Positions 16,265-24,189 of a stretch of 45,561 nt of DNA are shown here, one piece after another. A program made the translations under genes and the position numbers. Numbering within the stretch: the stretch's first letter is position 1; every line of letters begins with the position of its first letter. Under the pieces are notes generated by a model. It was not told the DNA's origin, searched no databases, and saw only the letters and a program-made list of their open reading frames with translations. This DNA comes from JBOFSR01 sp051651645. Its GTDB lineage: Bacteria; Spirochaetota; Spirochaetia; Treponematales; Treponemataceae. The stretch is taken from the NCBI GenBank assembly GCA_051651645.1, contig JBOFSR010000095.1, forward strand, positions 1 through 45,561, written 5' to 3'.

Positions 16265-17071
16265 CTGAATACTTATATCCGTTGTAATTTTAAAAGATTT
16301 CTCTTGGCTTATTAAAAATATATCTTCTTTTTTTAGAGGAAGTTTTTCATCATTTTTATCATGAATAAAACCCTCACCATCAAGCACAAATAAAGCAACC
16401 ATATCGTGGCAACTAACAGGGGTTAGATCTTTTTCGTTAGTAATATTTAAAAACTCTAAATTAAAAAAATCACAAGAAAAGCTTGTAGTGAAATTATTGG
16501 CAATTTGAGTTTTTAGACATTCTTTTGGGGCATTTATGATTACATCGAGCGATTTTTCTATATGCAGTTCTCGAGGTCGTCCCCAATCATACAGACGATA
16601 GGTAATATCGCTGGGCTGTTGAACTTCTAAAATTCGTAAACCTCCACAAATTGCATGCACCATGCCTGCTGGAATATAGAGAAAATCTCCTTTTTTAACA
16701 GGCGTCATAAAAAGCTTTTCATCTAGCTTATTTTGTTTTATTGCGTTTTCAAGCTCATCACGGGAATAAAAATCATTTAAACCTGCAACTAACTTTGCAT
16801 CTTCTGTTGCTTCCAGAATATACCAGCATTCAGTTTTGCCGTAGGAGTTTTCGTGCATTTTTGCATACTCATCATTTGGATGAACTTGCACAGAAAGCGT
16901 ATCGTTTGCTTGGATAAGCTTTATTAAAAGTGGATAGTCTTTATTCAAAACGTCAAACAAGGGTTTTTCTTTATAGGTTGACTGTCCATGCTTTAAGGTT
17001 GATACAAGCCATTGTTCATATCCCCAAACTTTTTCTGACATAAAAGGATTTAATTTCATTATTGATTTCAT
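16244..17071 (-). CDS. manA: Mannose-6-phosphate isomerase (type I)
   Basis: A 275-residue cupin-type isomerase interconverting mannose-6-phosphate and fructose-6-phosphate. Zinc ligands are visible in SVQVHPND, KTECWYIL and AGMVHAICGG, and the substrate-binding tail is VQQPSDITYRLYDWGR. Length is that of the short Bacillus-type class. ATG 17071 (alternatives 17059 and 17041) has no ribosome binding site and lies 7 bases after a -10, so the mRNA is predicted leaderless. Divergent from manC, with which it forms the fructose-6-P to GDP-mannose route (a phosphomannomutase is needed from elsewhere). Confidence 0.93.
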   Translation of the reverse strand: MKSIMKLNPFMSEKVWGYEQWLVSTLKHGQSTYKEKPLFDVLNKDYPLLIKLIQANDTLSVQVHPNDEYAKMHENSYGKTECWYILEATEDAKLVAGLNDFYSRDELENAIKQNKLDEKLFMTPVKKGDFLYIPAGMVHAICGGLRILEVQQPSDITYRLYDWGRPRELHIEKSLDVIINAPKECLKTQIANNFTTSFSCDFFNLEFLNITNEKDLTPVSCHDMVALFVLDGEGFIHDKNDEKLPLKKEDIFLISQEKSFKITTDISIQLMKIFC

Positions 17072-17077
17072 GGGAAA

Positions 17078-17106
17078 ATAATAGCACTTTTTTTTATATT
17101 AAACAA
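17078..17106 (-). promoter_or_regulatory. Promoter of manA, leaderless geometry
   Basis: On the minus strand, TTGTTT (17101-17106) and TATTAT (17078-17083) are 17 bases apart. The A of the start codon (17071) is 7 bases past the -10, where transcription should begin. Confidence 0.6.
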
Positions 17107-17110
17107 TAAA

Positions 17111-17139
17111 GTAGTAATAAGTTCTATATGTTTTACTAC
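17111..17139. promoter_or_regulatory. Inverted repeat between the manA and manC promoters
   Basis: GTAGTAA (17111-17117) and TTACTAC (17133-17139) form a perfect 7-base inverted repeat with 15 bases between. It lies in the 63 bases separating the two divergent -35 boxes, a good position for a shared regulator. TACTAC also recurs just after the manC -10. No regulator gene adjoins. Confidence 0.4.
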
Positions 17140-17169
17140 CGATAATATATATTCTGTCTACTTAAATGC

Positions 17170-17198
17170 TTTACAAATATAAAAAAACTATGTATACT
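17170..17198 (+). promoter_or_regulatory. Promoter of manC, leaderless geometry
   Basis: TTTACA (17170-17175) and TATACT (17193-17198) with a 17-base spacer. ATG 17206 begins 8 bases after the -10 with no Shine-Dalgarno, so the predicted transcript starts at or beside the start codon. Confidence 0.65.
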
Positions 17199-17205
17199 AC
17201 TAATT

Positions 17206-18210
17206 ATGATATTAACCGCAGTTATTATGGCAGGTGGCTCTGGGACGCGACTTTGGCCAAAAAGCACAAAAGAAAAACCAAAGCAATTTTTAAGTCTTAC
17301 TGATGATGGAAAAACGCTTATTCAGCTCACTGTCGAAAGGCTTCTTCCAATTATTTCTTGTGAGAATATTTTTATTATTACAAATGACTTGTATAAAAAT
17401 ATTTGTATTGAGCAGCTGACATGCTACGCAATTCCACATAAAAATATTTTATATGAGCCTGTAGCAAGAAATACAGCACCTGCAATAACGCTTACCGCTT
17501 GTCATATTCAAAATATTCACAAAGATGCAATGATGATTGTGCTTCCGTCAGATCATCTTATTAATGGTGATGTAAATCTTTATACGCAAGATATTTTAAA
17601 AGCCGTTGATTTTGCCTGTAATGATAAATTGATAACAATCGGGATAAAGCCAACATATCCAGAAACAGGCTATGGATATATTTATCATGATGCTGATGAT
17701 GTTTTAGAATTTATTGAAAAGCCTTCCTTTGAAGTGGCTCAATCATATGTAGAAAATGGAAACTATCTTTGGAATAGCGGCCAGTTTATTTGGAAAACTT
17801 CGGTAATTTTGGATAAGATCAGGCAGTTTGAACCAGAGATGTACAATCTTTTAAGTTGCCCTACTCTTTTAGAATTTTCAGATTTTGCTGAAAAATTTTC
17901 ACAGTGCAAGTCAATTTCGATTGACAACGCTGTCATGGAAAAATCAAAGGATATAAAGGTTGTCACTGCTCAGTTTGAGTGGGATGATGTTGGAAGTTGG
18001 CTTGCTCTTGAGAGAGTAAAAAAAGCTGATAAAAATAATAACATTCCTAGCGAACTTTCTATGCTGTATGATACAAAAAATTGTATCATACAAGGTGATA
18101 AAAAGATTGTTTGTATCGGTGTTGAAAATCTTATCGTTGTTGATACAAAAGATGCCTTGTTGATTTGCAATAAAAACAACACTCAGGATATAAAAAAAAT
18201 CATACAATAA
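17206..18210 (+). CDS. manC: Mannose-1-phosphate guanylyltransferase
   Basis: A 334-residue nucleotidyltransferase making GDP-mannose from mannose-1-phosphate and GTP. The N-terminal VIMAGGSGTRLWPKS...KPKQFL is the pyrophosphorylase signature, and FIEKPSFEVA, YLWNSGQFIW and EWDDVGSW are typical of ManC. It lacks the C-terminal isomerase domain of bifunctional enzymes; that activity is supplied by divergent manA. No upstream in-frame start exists and strand 1 needs the residues right after ATG 17206, so the start is firm although no ribosome binding site is present. Confidence 0.95.
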   Translation: MILTAVIMAGGSGTRLWPKSTKEKPKQFLSLTDDGKTLIQLTVERLLPIISCENIFIITNDLYKNICIEQLTCYAIPHKNILYEPVARNTAPAITLTACHIQNIHKDAMMIVLPSDHLINGDVNLYTQDILKAVDFACNDKLITIGIKPTYPETGYGYIYHDADDVLEFIEKPSFEVAQSYVENGNYLWNSGQFIWKTSVILDKIRQFEPEMYNLLSCPTLLEFSDFAEKFSQCKSISIDNAVMEKSKDIKVVTAQFEWDDVGSWLALERVKKADKNNNIPSELSMLYDTKNCIIQGDKKIVCIGVENLIVVDTKDALLICNKNNTQDIKKIIQ

Positions 18211-18214
18211 GTCT

Positions 18215-18253
18215 ACTTTACCATACGCCAAGTGTCGTTTTTGCAGGTAAAGT
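18215..18253. terminator. Inverted repeat between convergent manC and SUMF1-like gene
   Basis: ACTTTACC (18215-18222) and GGTAAAGT (18246-18253) pair perfectly around a 23-base loop between two convergent genes. It could end both transcripts, but neither side has a proper T run. Confidence 0.35.
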
Positions 18254-19266
18254 TACTTTATCTCTTTTTTGAGTTCCTCTGTTTGCACAAAGCGAAAGCC
18301 GAGGTAGTTGTACGCCTCATCAGGATCGTAACTATAGCGATCGCCTGAAAGAATAAAACTTGCATAAGGACTCCAGCTTCCGCCACGAGCAACTCGTGCA
18401 TATCCATACTTTGAGCCAGCTGAAAATTCCCCTTCGCTTACATTGTTATACGAAGCTTCCCAATCCCAGCAAAACTCTAAAATATTTCCGCTCATGTCAA
18501 AAAGTCCAAGAGCATTTGATTTTATGTTAGTGGCAACCTTTTGCGTTCCGTTTGTGTTCTCATCAAACCATGCAACATCTTTTCCACCAAACTGCACATT
18601 TTGCTCCATTGTTAAAACGCCACTGGGAAAATCGCCTCGTTGATACGTACCATCAAGTTTTTTTCGTGCCGCATATTCCCATTCGGCTTCCGTTGGCAAA
18701 CGATATCCTGTGGAAGTAAAATCAGCCTCTGCTAAATCACACTTTGCTGAATCAGTTGAGTTACGCAAAACCTGCCCCTGAAAAGTATACACAGGCTTTA
18801 GCCCCTGAATTTCACTTAATGCATTACACCAAATAATTGCATCTCGCCAATTAATTGTTGTAACGGGATGATTTTTATTTTCCTCAGTCGGCAACTTCCC
18901 TCGCCTCCCGCCCGATCCTTCTTGCCCAGGGTTTTGAAAAACATATCCTCGCTTTTCAGCTAAAATGCGAATTTCATACCACAACTGATATGTTGTTTCG
19001 AATTTATTAATTTTAAAAGATTTTATATATCGTGGTGCAGTCAATGTTTGCGTATGCTCGCCAATAACAAAGGCGTCGTAATCAACAGGAATGCGGATTG
19101 AAACCATTGTTGTCATCGGAAAAGATATAGGTGCGTGTTTTTGCTCGCTTGTTGACTCAAGGTTAAGATTGTTAATTTCATTTATGGGAGTTTGAGGCAA
19201 ATTTTGTGCGATAAGGTTTGAAAACAAGAAAATCGCAAAAAAAACTTTGCAAACAATATTTTTCAT
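18253..19266 (-). CDS. Exported SUMF1/FGE-fold protein
   Basis: The 337-residue product starts with a signal peptide (to about IAQ, residue 21) and carries a formylglycine-generating-enzyme (SUMF1) fold: FETTYQLWYEIR, NWRDAIIWCNALSE, YRLPTEAEWEYAAR, GLFDMSGNILEFCWDW, RVARGGSW and YLGFRFV. The catalytic Cys pair of true formylglycine enzymes is not visible in the C-terminal part, so it is more likely a ligand-binding or structural member of the kind spirochaetes carry in many copies. AAAAGGAG inside the end of corA, 3 bases upstream, is its ribosome binding site, so the two are co-transcribed. Confidence 0.85.
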   Translation of the reverse strand: MKNIVCKVFFAIFLFSNLIAQNLPQTPINEINNLNLESTSEQKHAPISFPMTTMVSIRIPVDYDAFVIGEHTQTLTAPRYIKSFKINKFETTYQLWYEIRILAEKRGYVFQNPGQEGSGGRRGKLPTEENKNHPVTTINWRDAIIWCNALSEIQGLKPVYTFQGQVLRNSTDSAKCDLAEADFTSTGYRLPTEAEWEYAARKKLDGTYQRGDFPSGVLTMEQNVQFGGKDVAWFDENTNGTQKVATNIKSNALGLFDMSGNILEFCWDWEASYNNVSEGEFSAGSKYGYARVARGGSWSPYASFILSGDRYSYDPDEAYNYLGFRFVQTEELKKEIK

Positions 19267-19269
19267 ATC

Positions 19270-20268
19270 TTACGAATCTCCTTTTGGCTTCTTTTTGAAA
19301 AAAAATAATTTAGAGCGTTCTCTTTTTACTCGGACTGGCTTATCTTTTAGCAAGAAAAATGCTATGCACGAAGAAAATCCGCACATGAGCAAAATGAAAA
19401 AAAGCCCCATGTTGCTGTTTTCAAACGGCAGCGGAACATTCATGCCAAAAAGCCCTACAATAAAAGTTGGAACCATTAAAACAAGAGAAATAACGGTTAA
19501 TTTTTTCATTATGATATTTAAATTGTTTGAAATAACAGAGGCAAATGCGTCCATCATTCCTGCAAGAATATCGCTGTAAGTTTCTGCCATTTCGATAGCT
19601 TGACGATTATCAACTTCAACATCCTCAAGCCATTCTCTGTCTTCTTCGTCCAAAACCAAAACGCGGGATTTCATCAGTTTTTCAAGCAAAAGCTGATTGC
19701 TTTTTAATGATGGCGTAAAAAAAACAAGCGATTTTTCAAGATTGAGCAGCTGGATAAGCTCGTTATTTTTGACCGATGCTTCCAATTCTTTTTGAATAAT
19801 AATTGACCGCCGATTAATTTCTTTAAGATATTTCAAAAAAATCGAATCGCTTCGGCTCATAATTTGAATGGTAAAAGAGGTAAAGTCATTTAAAGTAACG
19901 CTACGAAAACGATTTGAACTCATATCGTGCAAGACTTCGCAATCCGTCCAGCAAATGGTAACGATCACGTCTGGAAAAAAAATAATGCCTAGCGGAATCG
20001 TCAAATAACTTATATCATTCGTCGAAACAAAAAGTGGCAGGCGTAAAATAATAAGTGTGTATGTGTCAACCTTTTCCACGCGTGAGAGCTCATCCTGATC
20101 CAAAATATCCAAAATATGCTGACTTTGAATTGCATACGTATCTTCGAGAATACGAATGTCCTCACGAGTAACTTCCCGTGCATCAACCCATAATCGCTCT
20201 TTTTTATTTATATTTGCTTCATCTTGTTTGATTAGTTTTCCATTTTCTTGCTGCCAAAAGGTTATCAT
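19270..20268 (-). CDS. corA: CorA-type magnesium/divalent cation transporter
   Basis: A 332-residue CorA. A large soluble N-terminal domain with long helices (about 1-270) leads to two C-terminal membrane helices. The first ends in the signature GLFGMNVPLPFE, whose Gly-Met-Asn loop forms the outer mouth of the pentameric channel; the second is followed by a basic tail (KRERSKLFFFKKKPK). AAGGA precedes ATG 20268. A 5' leader of about 135 bases with pairing potential suggests RNA-level control, perhaps by Mg2+, but it is not a recognisable M-box. Confidence 0.93.
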   Translation of the reverse strand: MITFWQQENGKLIKQDEANINKKERLWVDAREVTREDIRILEDTYAIQSQHILDILDQDELSRVEKVDTYTLIILRLPLFVSTNDISYLTIPLGIIFFPDVIVTICWTDCEVLHDMSSNRFRSVTLNDFTSFTIQIMSRSDSIFLKYLKEINRRSIIIQKELEASVKNNELIQLLNLEKSLVFFTPSLKSNQLLLEKLMKSRVLVLDEEDREWLEDVEVDNRQAIEMAETYSDILAGMMDAFASVISNNLNIIMKKLTVISLVLMVPTFIVGLFGMNVPLPFENSNMGLFFILLMCGFSSCIAFFLLKDKPVRVKRERSKLFFFKKKPKGDS

Positions 20269-20405
20269 AAGCCATTCCTTAAAAGTTAGAATATGTGCCT
20301 GACAGCCAATTTTTTTTACTTTGTGCTGAAGGCTTTTATTTTGTTTGTCGGTAACGTGCTACTCGGATACGAATCCATGCAAAGCCTCCTGTAAAAATGG
20401 AATGT
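20269..20405 (-). promoter_or_regulatory. Structured 5' leader of corA
   Basis: Part of the 344-base gap 20269-20612. On the minus strand GGAGGCTTT (20381-20389) can pair with AAAGCCTTC (20328-20336), one wobble, enclosing a GGAT-TCGT-ATCC hairpin (20365-20376). CATTCC (20399-20404) can pair with GGAATG of the Shine-Dalgarno region (20274-20279), which would hide it. The pairings are seen; regulation is inferred. I matched it to no known riboswitch. Confidence 0.4.
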
Positions 20406-20412
20406 CTTCATA

Positions 20413-20438
20413 ATTCTATAAAAAAAGAAAAAAGTCAA
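20413..20438 (-). promoter_or_regulatory. Possible promoter of corA
   Basis: On the minus strand, TTGACT (20433-20438) is followed after 14 bases by TAGAAT (20413-20418). The short spacer makes the -10 uncertain. Confidence 0.35.
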
Positions 20439-20546
20439 TATAATAGAAGAAAAATAACACACTTTATTTTTTTTGTGATTAAAAAAAGCAACTGTGCTGA
20501 TTTGTAAACAAAACTGTAATTAATTGTAAATTGCTGAGGAAAAAAC

Positions 20547-20573
20547 TTGACACATTAAAAAACTCGATATAAA
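20547..20573 (+). promoter_or_regulatory. Promoter of the outer membrane protein gene
   Basis: A consensus TTGACA (20547-20552) and TATAAA (20568-20573), spacer 15. A TATAAT at 20576-20581 is too far for this -35 but may be used. AAAAGGAG lies before ATG 20613. Confidence 0.5.
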
Positions 20574-20612
20574 CTTATAATATGTTTAATTTTTCATTAA
20601 AAGGAGTTTAAA

Positions 20613-21869
20613 ATGAAAAAAAGTATTCTAAATTTATTGGCTTTGATCATGATGACTACGTTTGCCTTTGCACAAGAAGCAACTGAGGATGCTGAGAAAG
20701 CAAGACAAAAAAAGTCTTCTGGAGTATCAGTGACGGGATCAAACAGTGTTGAGTTTGAGTTTAAAAAAGATCGTGTTGAAAAAGATGGTGACTTGCATGT
20801 ATCAAAACTGCGAGAAAACTTTGAACTCGTTATTGAAAGTGAAAAATTCCATTTTTGGTATAAAGCACGAGTAAATCTAAATGAATGGGAACAAGACACG
20901 TGGAGAGCACACTTAATTAATGCTTTTATCCCTGGAGTCAACTCTGAAGAAGCTGGTGGTGAATCACATGCTAACCTTTGGCTTTTGCCTTCTAGTATGT
21001 TTGCAGTCGGTTTTGGAACTGATTTTGGCTATGACATTGGTGCGTATTCTTTTCTTGATGATGAGTTTTACCATATTGATAGCATTTGGAGAAGAGAGCT
21101 TGCAGGTGCTTCAAAGGGTGTTACGGTTGCAACATCAGGATTTGCCTTGCGTGTAATGCCAATTCAAGGTTTGACGCTTGTAACAAATGTTCCTTTGCAA
21201 AACTTTGATTTTGACAGAGGGTCTGATTTTAAAATGAATTGGGGTGTAAATTATACAAAGGAAGATATTTTTTCTGCAGGTCTTGGATACACTGGTACAT
21301 TTGACAACGGAAAAAATCCTTGGAGTATGTATGCGGGAGTTTCATTACCAGTAATACCATTTGTAAAACCAGACTTGTTTATTCAAACATATACTATTGG
21401 CTCTAATGAAAGTGCAGCTCTTGACGGTGAGGATCTTGTATACAGTTCATTTGATTTAGGTATTCGTCTTAATATGGAGTTTGGTTCTTTTATTATTCAA
21501 CCAGAATTTAATGCTTCTTTTATAAGTTTGAATGATAATCAAAAAAAAGAAGTGTCAAAAGATGTGTTAAAGAAAAATTATAAAAATCCTATTATAATCG
21601 GTATTCCAATGTCGTATGAAGTTAATGATGTTGTAACGCTAACTCTTGTTCCAGCTTTTGCTACTGGTGTTGAAGCTTATAGTAAACGAACTGATGGTGA
21701 GGTTAAAGATGAATGGAAGCTTTCTTTTGATCCACGTATCGCATTTAACACAAAAGTGGGAACTTTTACTATACGAGGCGGTATTATAATCGATTCTCAT
21801 GTAGATATGGGTGAAAATAAAACAAAAACTAACTTTCTTGTTGACTTAGGTTGGCACTACAGATTCTAA
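20613..21869 (+). CDS. Beta-barrel outer membrane protein, spirochaete type
   Basis: The 418-residue product has a signal peptide (to about FAFAQ, residue 21), then a Lys/Glu-rich stretch and many short amphipathic strands rich in Gly, Phe, Asp and Asn. The last residues, LGWHYRF, have the terminal aromatic residue and alternating pattern recognised by the BAM machinery. It looks like a medium-sized porin-like barrel of the sort found in Treponema; I cannot name the family. It has a strong -35, a strong ribosome binding site and a strong terminator, consistent with an abundant protein from a single-gene unit. Confidence 0.75.
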   Translation: MKKSILNLLALIMMTTFAFAQEATEDAEKARQKKSSGVSVTGSNSVEFEFKKDRVEKDGDLHVSKLRENFELVIESEKFHFWYKARVNLNEWEQDTWRAHLINAFIPGVNSEEAGGESHANLWLLPSSMFAVGFGTDFGYDIGAYSFLDDEFYHIDSIWRRELAGASKGVTVATSGFALRVMPIQGLTLVTNVPLQNFDFDRGSDFKMNWGVNYTKEDIFSAGLGYTGTFDNGKNPWSMYAGVSLPVIPFVKPDLFIQTYTIGSNESAALDGEDLVYSSFDLGIRLNMEFGSFIIQPEFNASFISLNDNQKKEVSKDVLKKNYKNPIIIGIPMSYEVNDVVTLTLVPAFATGVEAYSKRTDGEVKDEWKLSFDPRIAFNTKVGTFTIRGGIIIDSHVDMGENKTKTNFLVDLGWHYRF

Positions 21870-21894
21870 TCAATAGTTAGTATTTACAAAACAC

Positions 21895-21926
21895 AAAAGC
21901 CGATTACCTTGTAGTCGGCTTTTTAT
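21895..21926 (+). terminator. Rho-independent terminator of the outer membrane protein gene
   Basis: A stem of about 13 base pairs built on AGCCGATTAC and GTAGTCGGCT (one wobble) with a 3-base loop and a following T-rich run. Confidence 0.9.
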
Positions 21927-21940
21927 TTTATTGCATGGGA

Positions 21941-21978
21941 TACCCTTTTGTGAGTCAACAAGGGTAAGTTTATTTTTT
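21941..21978 (+). terminator. Second possible terminator
   Basis: TACCCTT (21941-21947) pairs with AAGGGTA (21960-21966), followed by a T-rich stretch to 21978. It would back up the stronger terminator just upstream. Confidence 0.4.
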
Positions 21979-21996
21979 ATAATTACTGTTACCTAC

Positions 21997-22025
21997 TTGA
22001 CTGAAATATAAAAAAAAGCGATAAT
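21997..22025 (+). promoter_or_regulatory. Promoter of the small ribosomal-type gene
   Basis: TTGACT (21997-22002) and GATAAT (22020-22025) with a 17-base spacer; start predicted near 22032. Confidence 0.6.
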
Positions 22026-22057
22026 GTAAGGAAATTAACATAAATAGGAGAGCCATT

Positions 22058-22150
22058 GTGCCTTGCGGTAAAAAACGAAAAAAGCAAAAAATAGCAACTC
22101 ATAAGCGAAAGAAAAAACTAAGAAAAAATCGACACAAGAATAAAAAATAG
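22058..22150 (+). CDS. mS38/bS22-like (AURKAIP1/COX24-domain) small ribosomal protein
   Basis: A 30-codon gene starting at GTG with AGGAG (22046-22050) seven bases upstream and its own promoter. The peptide starts MPCGKKRKKQKIATHKRKKK and continues Arg/Lys/His-rich to the stop. It matches, from memory, the tiny AURKAIP1/COX24-domain proteins annotated in spirochaetes and Bacteroidota. These are related to mitochondrial mS38 and mycobacterial bS22, which sit near the decoding centre of the small subunit. The KIATHK(R)KK(R/K)LRKNRHK core is the shared part. Almost half the residues are basic, as expected for an rRNA binder. Easily missed because of its size and GTG start. Confidence 0.8.
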   Translation: MPCGKKRKKQKIATHKRKKKLRKNRHKNKK

Positions 22151-22169
22151 CTTATGAATACGGCCGTGA

Positions 22170-22199
22170 TTGTATTTTTGTATTTTACAAATTTATAAT
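22170..22199 (+). promoter_or_regulatory. Promoter of dxs
   Basis: TATAAT (22194-22199) preceded by TTGTAT (22170-22175) at 18 bases. A near direct repeat flanks it: CGGCCGTG...TATTTTAC (22161-22188) and CGGTCGTG...TATTTTAC (22202-22222). Confidence 0.5.
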
Positions 22200-22241
22200 A
22201 GCGGTCGTGTTTTTTATTTTACCCGTAATGTGGAGTCCTTT

Positions 22242-24143
22242 GTGTTGAAAGATATGAATTTTCCAGATGATTTAGTCAATCGTGAAATCAGTGAGTTAGA
22301 AAAACTAGCAAAAGAAATACGTAAAGAAATTATTAGCGTTGTTGGAACAAATGGCGGGCATCTTGCTAGTAATTTGGGTGCGGTTGAACTGACAATCGCT
22401 TTACATCGTTCTTTCAAAAGTCCCCGTGATGCATTAATTTGGGATGTTTCTCATCAATGCTATACACATAAAATTTTAACTAATCGTTTTAGTAAATTTT
22501 CAACTCTACGAACAAAAAATGGATTATCAGGCTTTACAAGACAAGATGAAAGTGAGCATGATTTTTTTAATGTTGGGCATTCATCAACATCAATTTCATC
22601 AGCATTGGGCTTGCTTGTCGGCAGAGAATTGCAAAATCAGCACGGAAAAGTTGTTGCAATTATTGGTGATGGAGCTTTAACTGGCGGAATGGCATTTGAG
22701 GCACTTTCCCACGCAGGGCAGATTTCTAAAAATTTGATTGTTGTTTTAAATGATAATCAAATGTCAATTAGTAAAAATACAGGTTCCCTTTCTAAATATC
22801 TGAGCCGTCTTACTACAACACGGCAATATCAATCCTTTCGGTATCGTTTTGACTGGCTGATTGATAAAATCCCTTTTGCAAATAAATTTTTATCCCCAAT
22901 GATATTTCGTCTCAAACGCGGCATTAAGGCTATTTTTTTCAAAACGAACCTTTTTGTTGATTTGGGCTTTGAATATGTAGGGCCGCTTGATGGACATAAT
23001 ATAAAGGAGCTGTGTGCTGTTTTTGATAGGGCAAAAAATCTTCATCAGCCTGTTGTTGTTCATGTTGTAACGCAAAAAGGGCGTGGTTATGCTCCTGCTG
23101 AGAGTGATCCTGCAACGTTTCATGGAATTGGTCCTTTTTTGATTAAAGATGGAAAAGTTGAGAAAAAAAATCCTATTACCTTTACCGAAGCTTTTTCTAA
23201 CTCTGTTGTAAAACTTGCAAAAACTGATAATCGGATTGTTGCCGTTACGGCTGCAATGTCAAAAGGAACAGGATTGCATTATTTTTCTCATGAATTTCCT
23301 CATCGTTTTTTTGACGTGGGCATTGCAGAACAACATGCGGTTACCTTTGCTGGAGGGTTAGCAAAAGCTGGGTTAAAACCTGTGGTTGCCATTTATTCAA
23401 CCTTTTTACAGCGGGCAATTGATCAAATTATTCATGACATTGTTTTACAAAAAGACACCATTATTTTTGGTATTGATCGCTGCGGTGCTGTCCCTGATGA
23501 TGGCGAGACACATCAAGGTATTTTTGATATTTCTTTGCTTCGCTCGATACCTCATTTGAATATTCTTTGTCCTGCTTCTGAAATTGAACTTGATTTGTGT
23601 ATGAATTGGGCAAGTCAAGCGAAAATCTCGACAGCAATCCGCTATCCTAAAACAAATTGCCCCCAAGAATTTGAGGCCTTTACACAACCAATTGAAATGG
23701 GGCGAGGCGTTTTTGTTTCACAGGCAGAAGATGCCTCCTTGCTTCTGGTTTGTACAGGCGGAATTTTTCAGGAAACTCTTGATGCTTCACACTTGCTTTT
23801 TCTAAAAGGGATTGCTAATGATATATATAATCTGCGTTTTGCAAACTTTATTGATGAAGAGTATTTTTTATCGATAACAAAGAATTATTCTTTTGTAATA
23901 TTTATTGAAGACGGAGTAAAAATTGGTGGCGTAAGTGAGGCTTTGCAAAATTTTTTGCTGAACAAAAATCAACATATAAATTCACAGATTTGTGCTTTTC
24001 CTTCAAGTTTTTTACCCCATGGAAAGCGCTTAGAAATTCTTGAAAGTGCAGGTCTTGCTCCCTTTCAAATTGCGACAAATGCCCAAATTTTATGCTCAAA
24101 AAAAACATCAAATCAGCAATACGACTTGAAAAAAGTTCACTAA
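22242..24143 (+). CDS. dxs: 1-deoxy-D-xylulose-5-phosphate synthase
   Basis: A thiamine-diphosphate enzyme joining pyruvate and glyceraldehyde-3-phosphate in the first step of the non-mevalonate isoprenoid pathway. VGTNGGHLASNLG, the ThDP/Mg motif IIGDGALTGGMAFEALSHAG, and FDVGIAEQHAVTFAGG (catalytic Glu) are all present, as is DDGETHQG. I chose GTG 22242 because TGGAG (22231-22235) lies 6 bases before it; this gives 633 residues, the usual length. ATG 22254 is an alternative, and the open stretch back to 22170 runs through the promoter. It heads a string with cdaA and cdaR. Confidence 0.95.
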   Translation: MLKDMNFPDDLVNREISELEKLAKEIRKEIISVVGTNGGHLASNLGAVELTIALHRSFKSPRDALIWDVSHQCYTHKILTNRFSKFSTLRTKNGLSGFTRQDESEHDFFNVGHSSTSISSALGLLVGRELQNQHGKVVAIIGDGALTGGMAFEALSHAGQISKNLIVVLNDNQMSISKNTGSLSKYLSRLTTTRQYQSFRYRFDWLIDKIPFANKFLSPMIFRLKRGIKAIFFKTNLFVDLGFEYVGPLDGHNIKELCAVFDRAKNLHQPVVVHVVTQKGRGYAPAESDPATFHGIGPFLIKDGKVEKKNPITFTEAFSNSVVKLAKTDNRIVAVTAAMSKGTGLHYFSHEFPHRFFDVGIAEQHAVTFAGGLAKAGLKPVVAIYSTFLQRAIDQIIHDIVLQKDTIIFGIDRCGAVPDDGETHQGIFDISLLRSIPHLNILCPASEIELDLCMNWASQAKISTAIRYPKTNCPQEFEAFTQPIEMGRGVFVSQAEDASLLLVCTGGIFQETLDASHLLFLKGIANDIYNLRFANFIDEEYFLSITKNYSFVIFIEDGVKIGGVSEALQNFLLNKNQHINSQICAFPSSFLPHGKRLEILESAGLAPFQIATNAQILCSKKTSNQQYDLKKVH

Positions 24144-24189
24144 AAACATACACTGTAAAAGCCTTTAAAAAATATTTTACGGAAAATTA

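Noticed and set aside
18253..19266. Functional formylglycine-generating enzyme
   Set aside because: The fold is present, but the catalytic cysteines near the C-terminus are not, and no sulfatase is nearby.
20269..20405. M-box (Mg2+) or c-di-GMP riboswitch in front of corA
   Set aside because: A plus-strand GCAAAGCCTCC stretch recalls c-di-GMP-I RNA, but it is on the wrong strand for corA and the rest of the consensus is absent. The M-box core is also missing.
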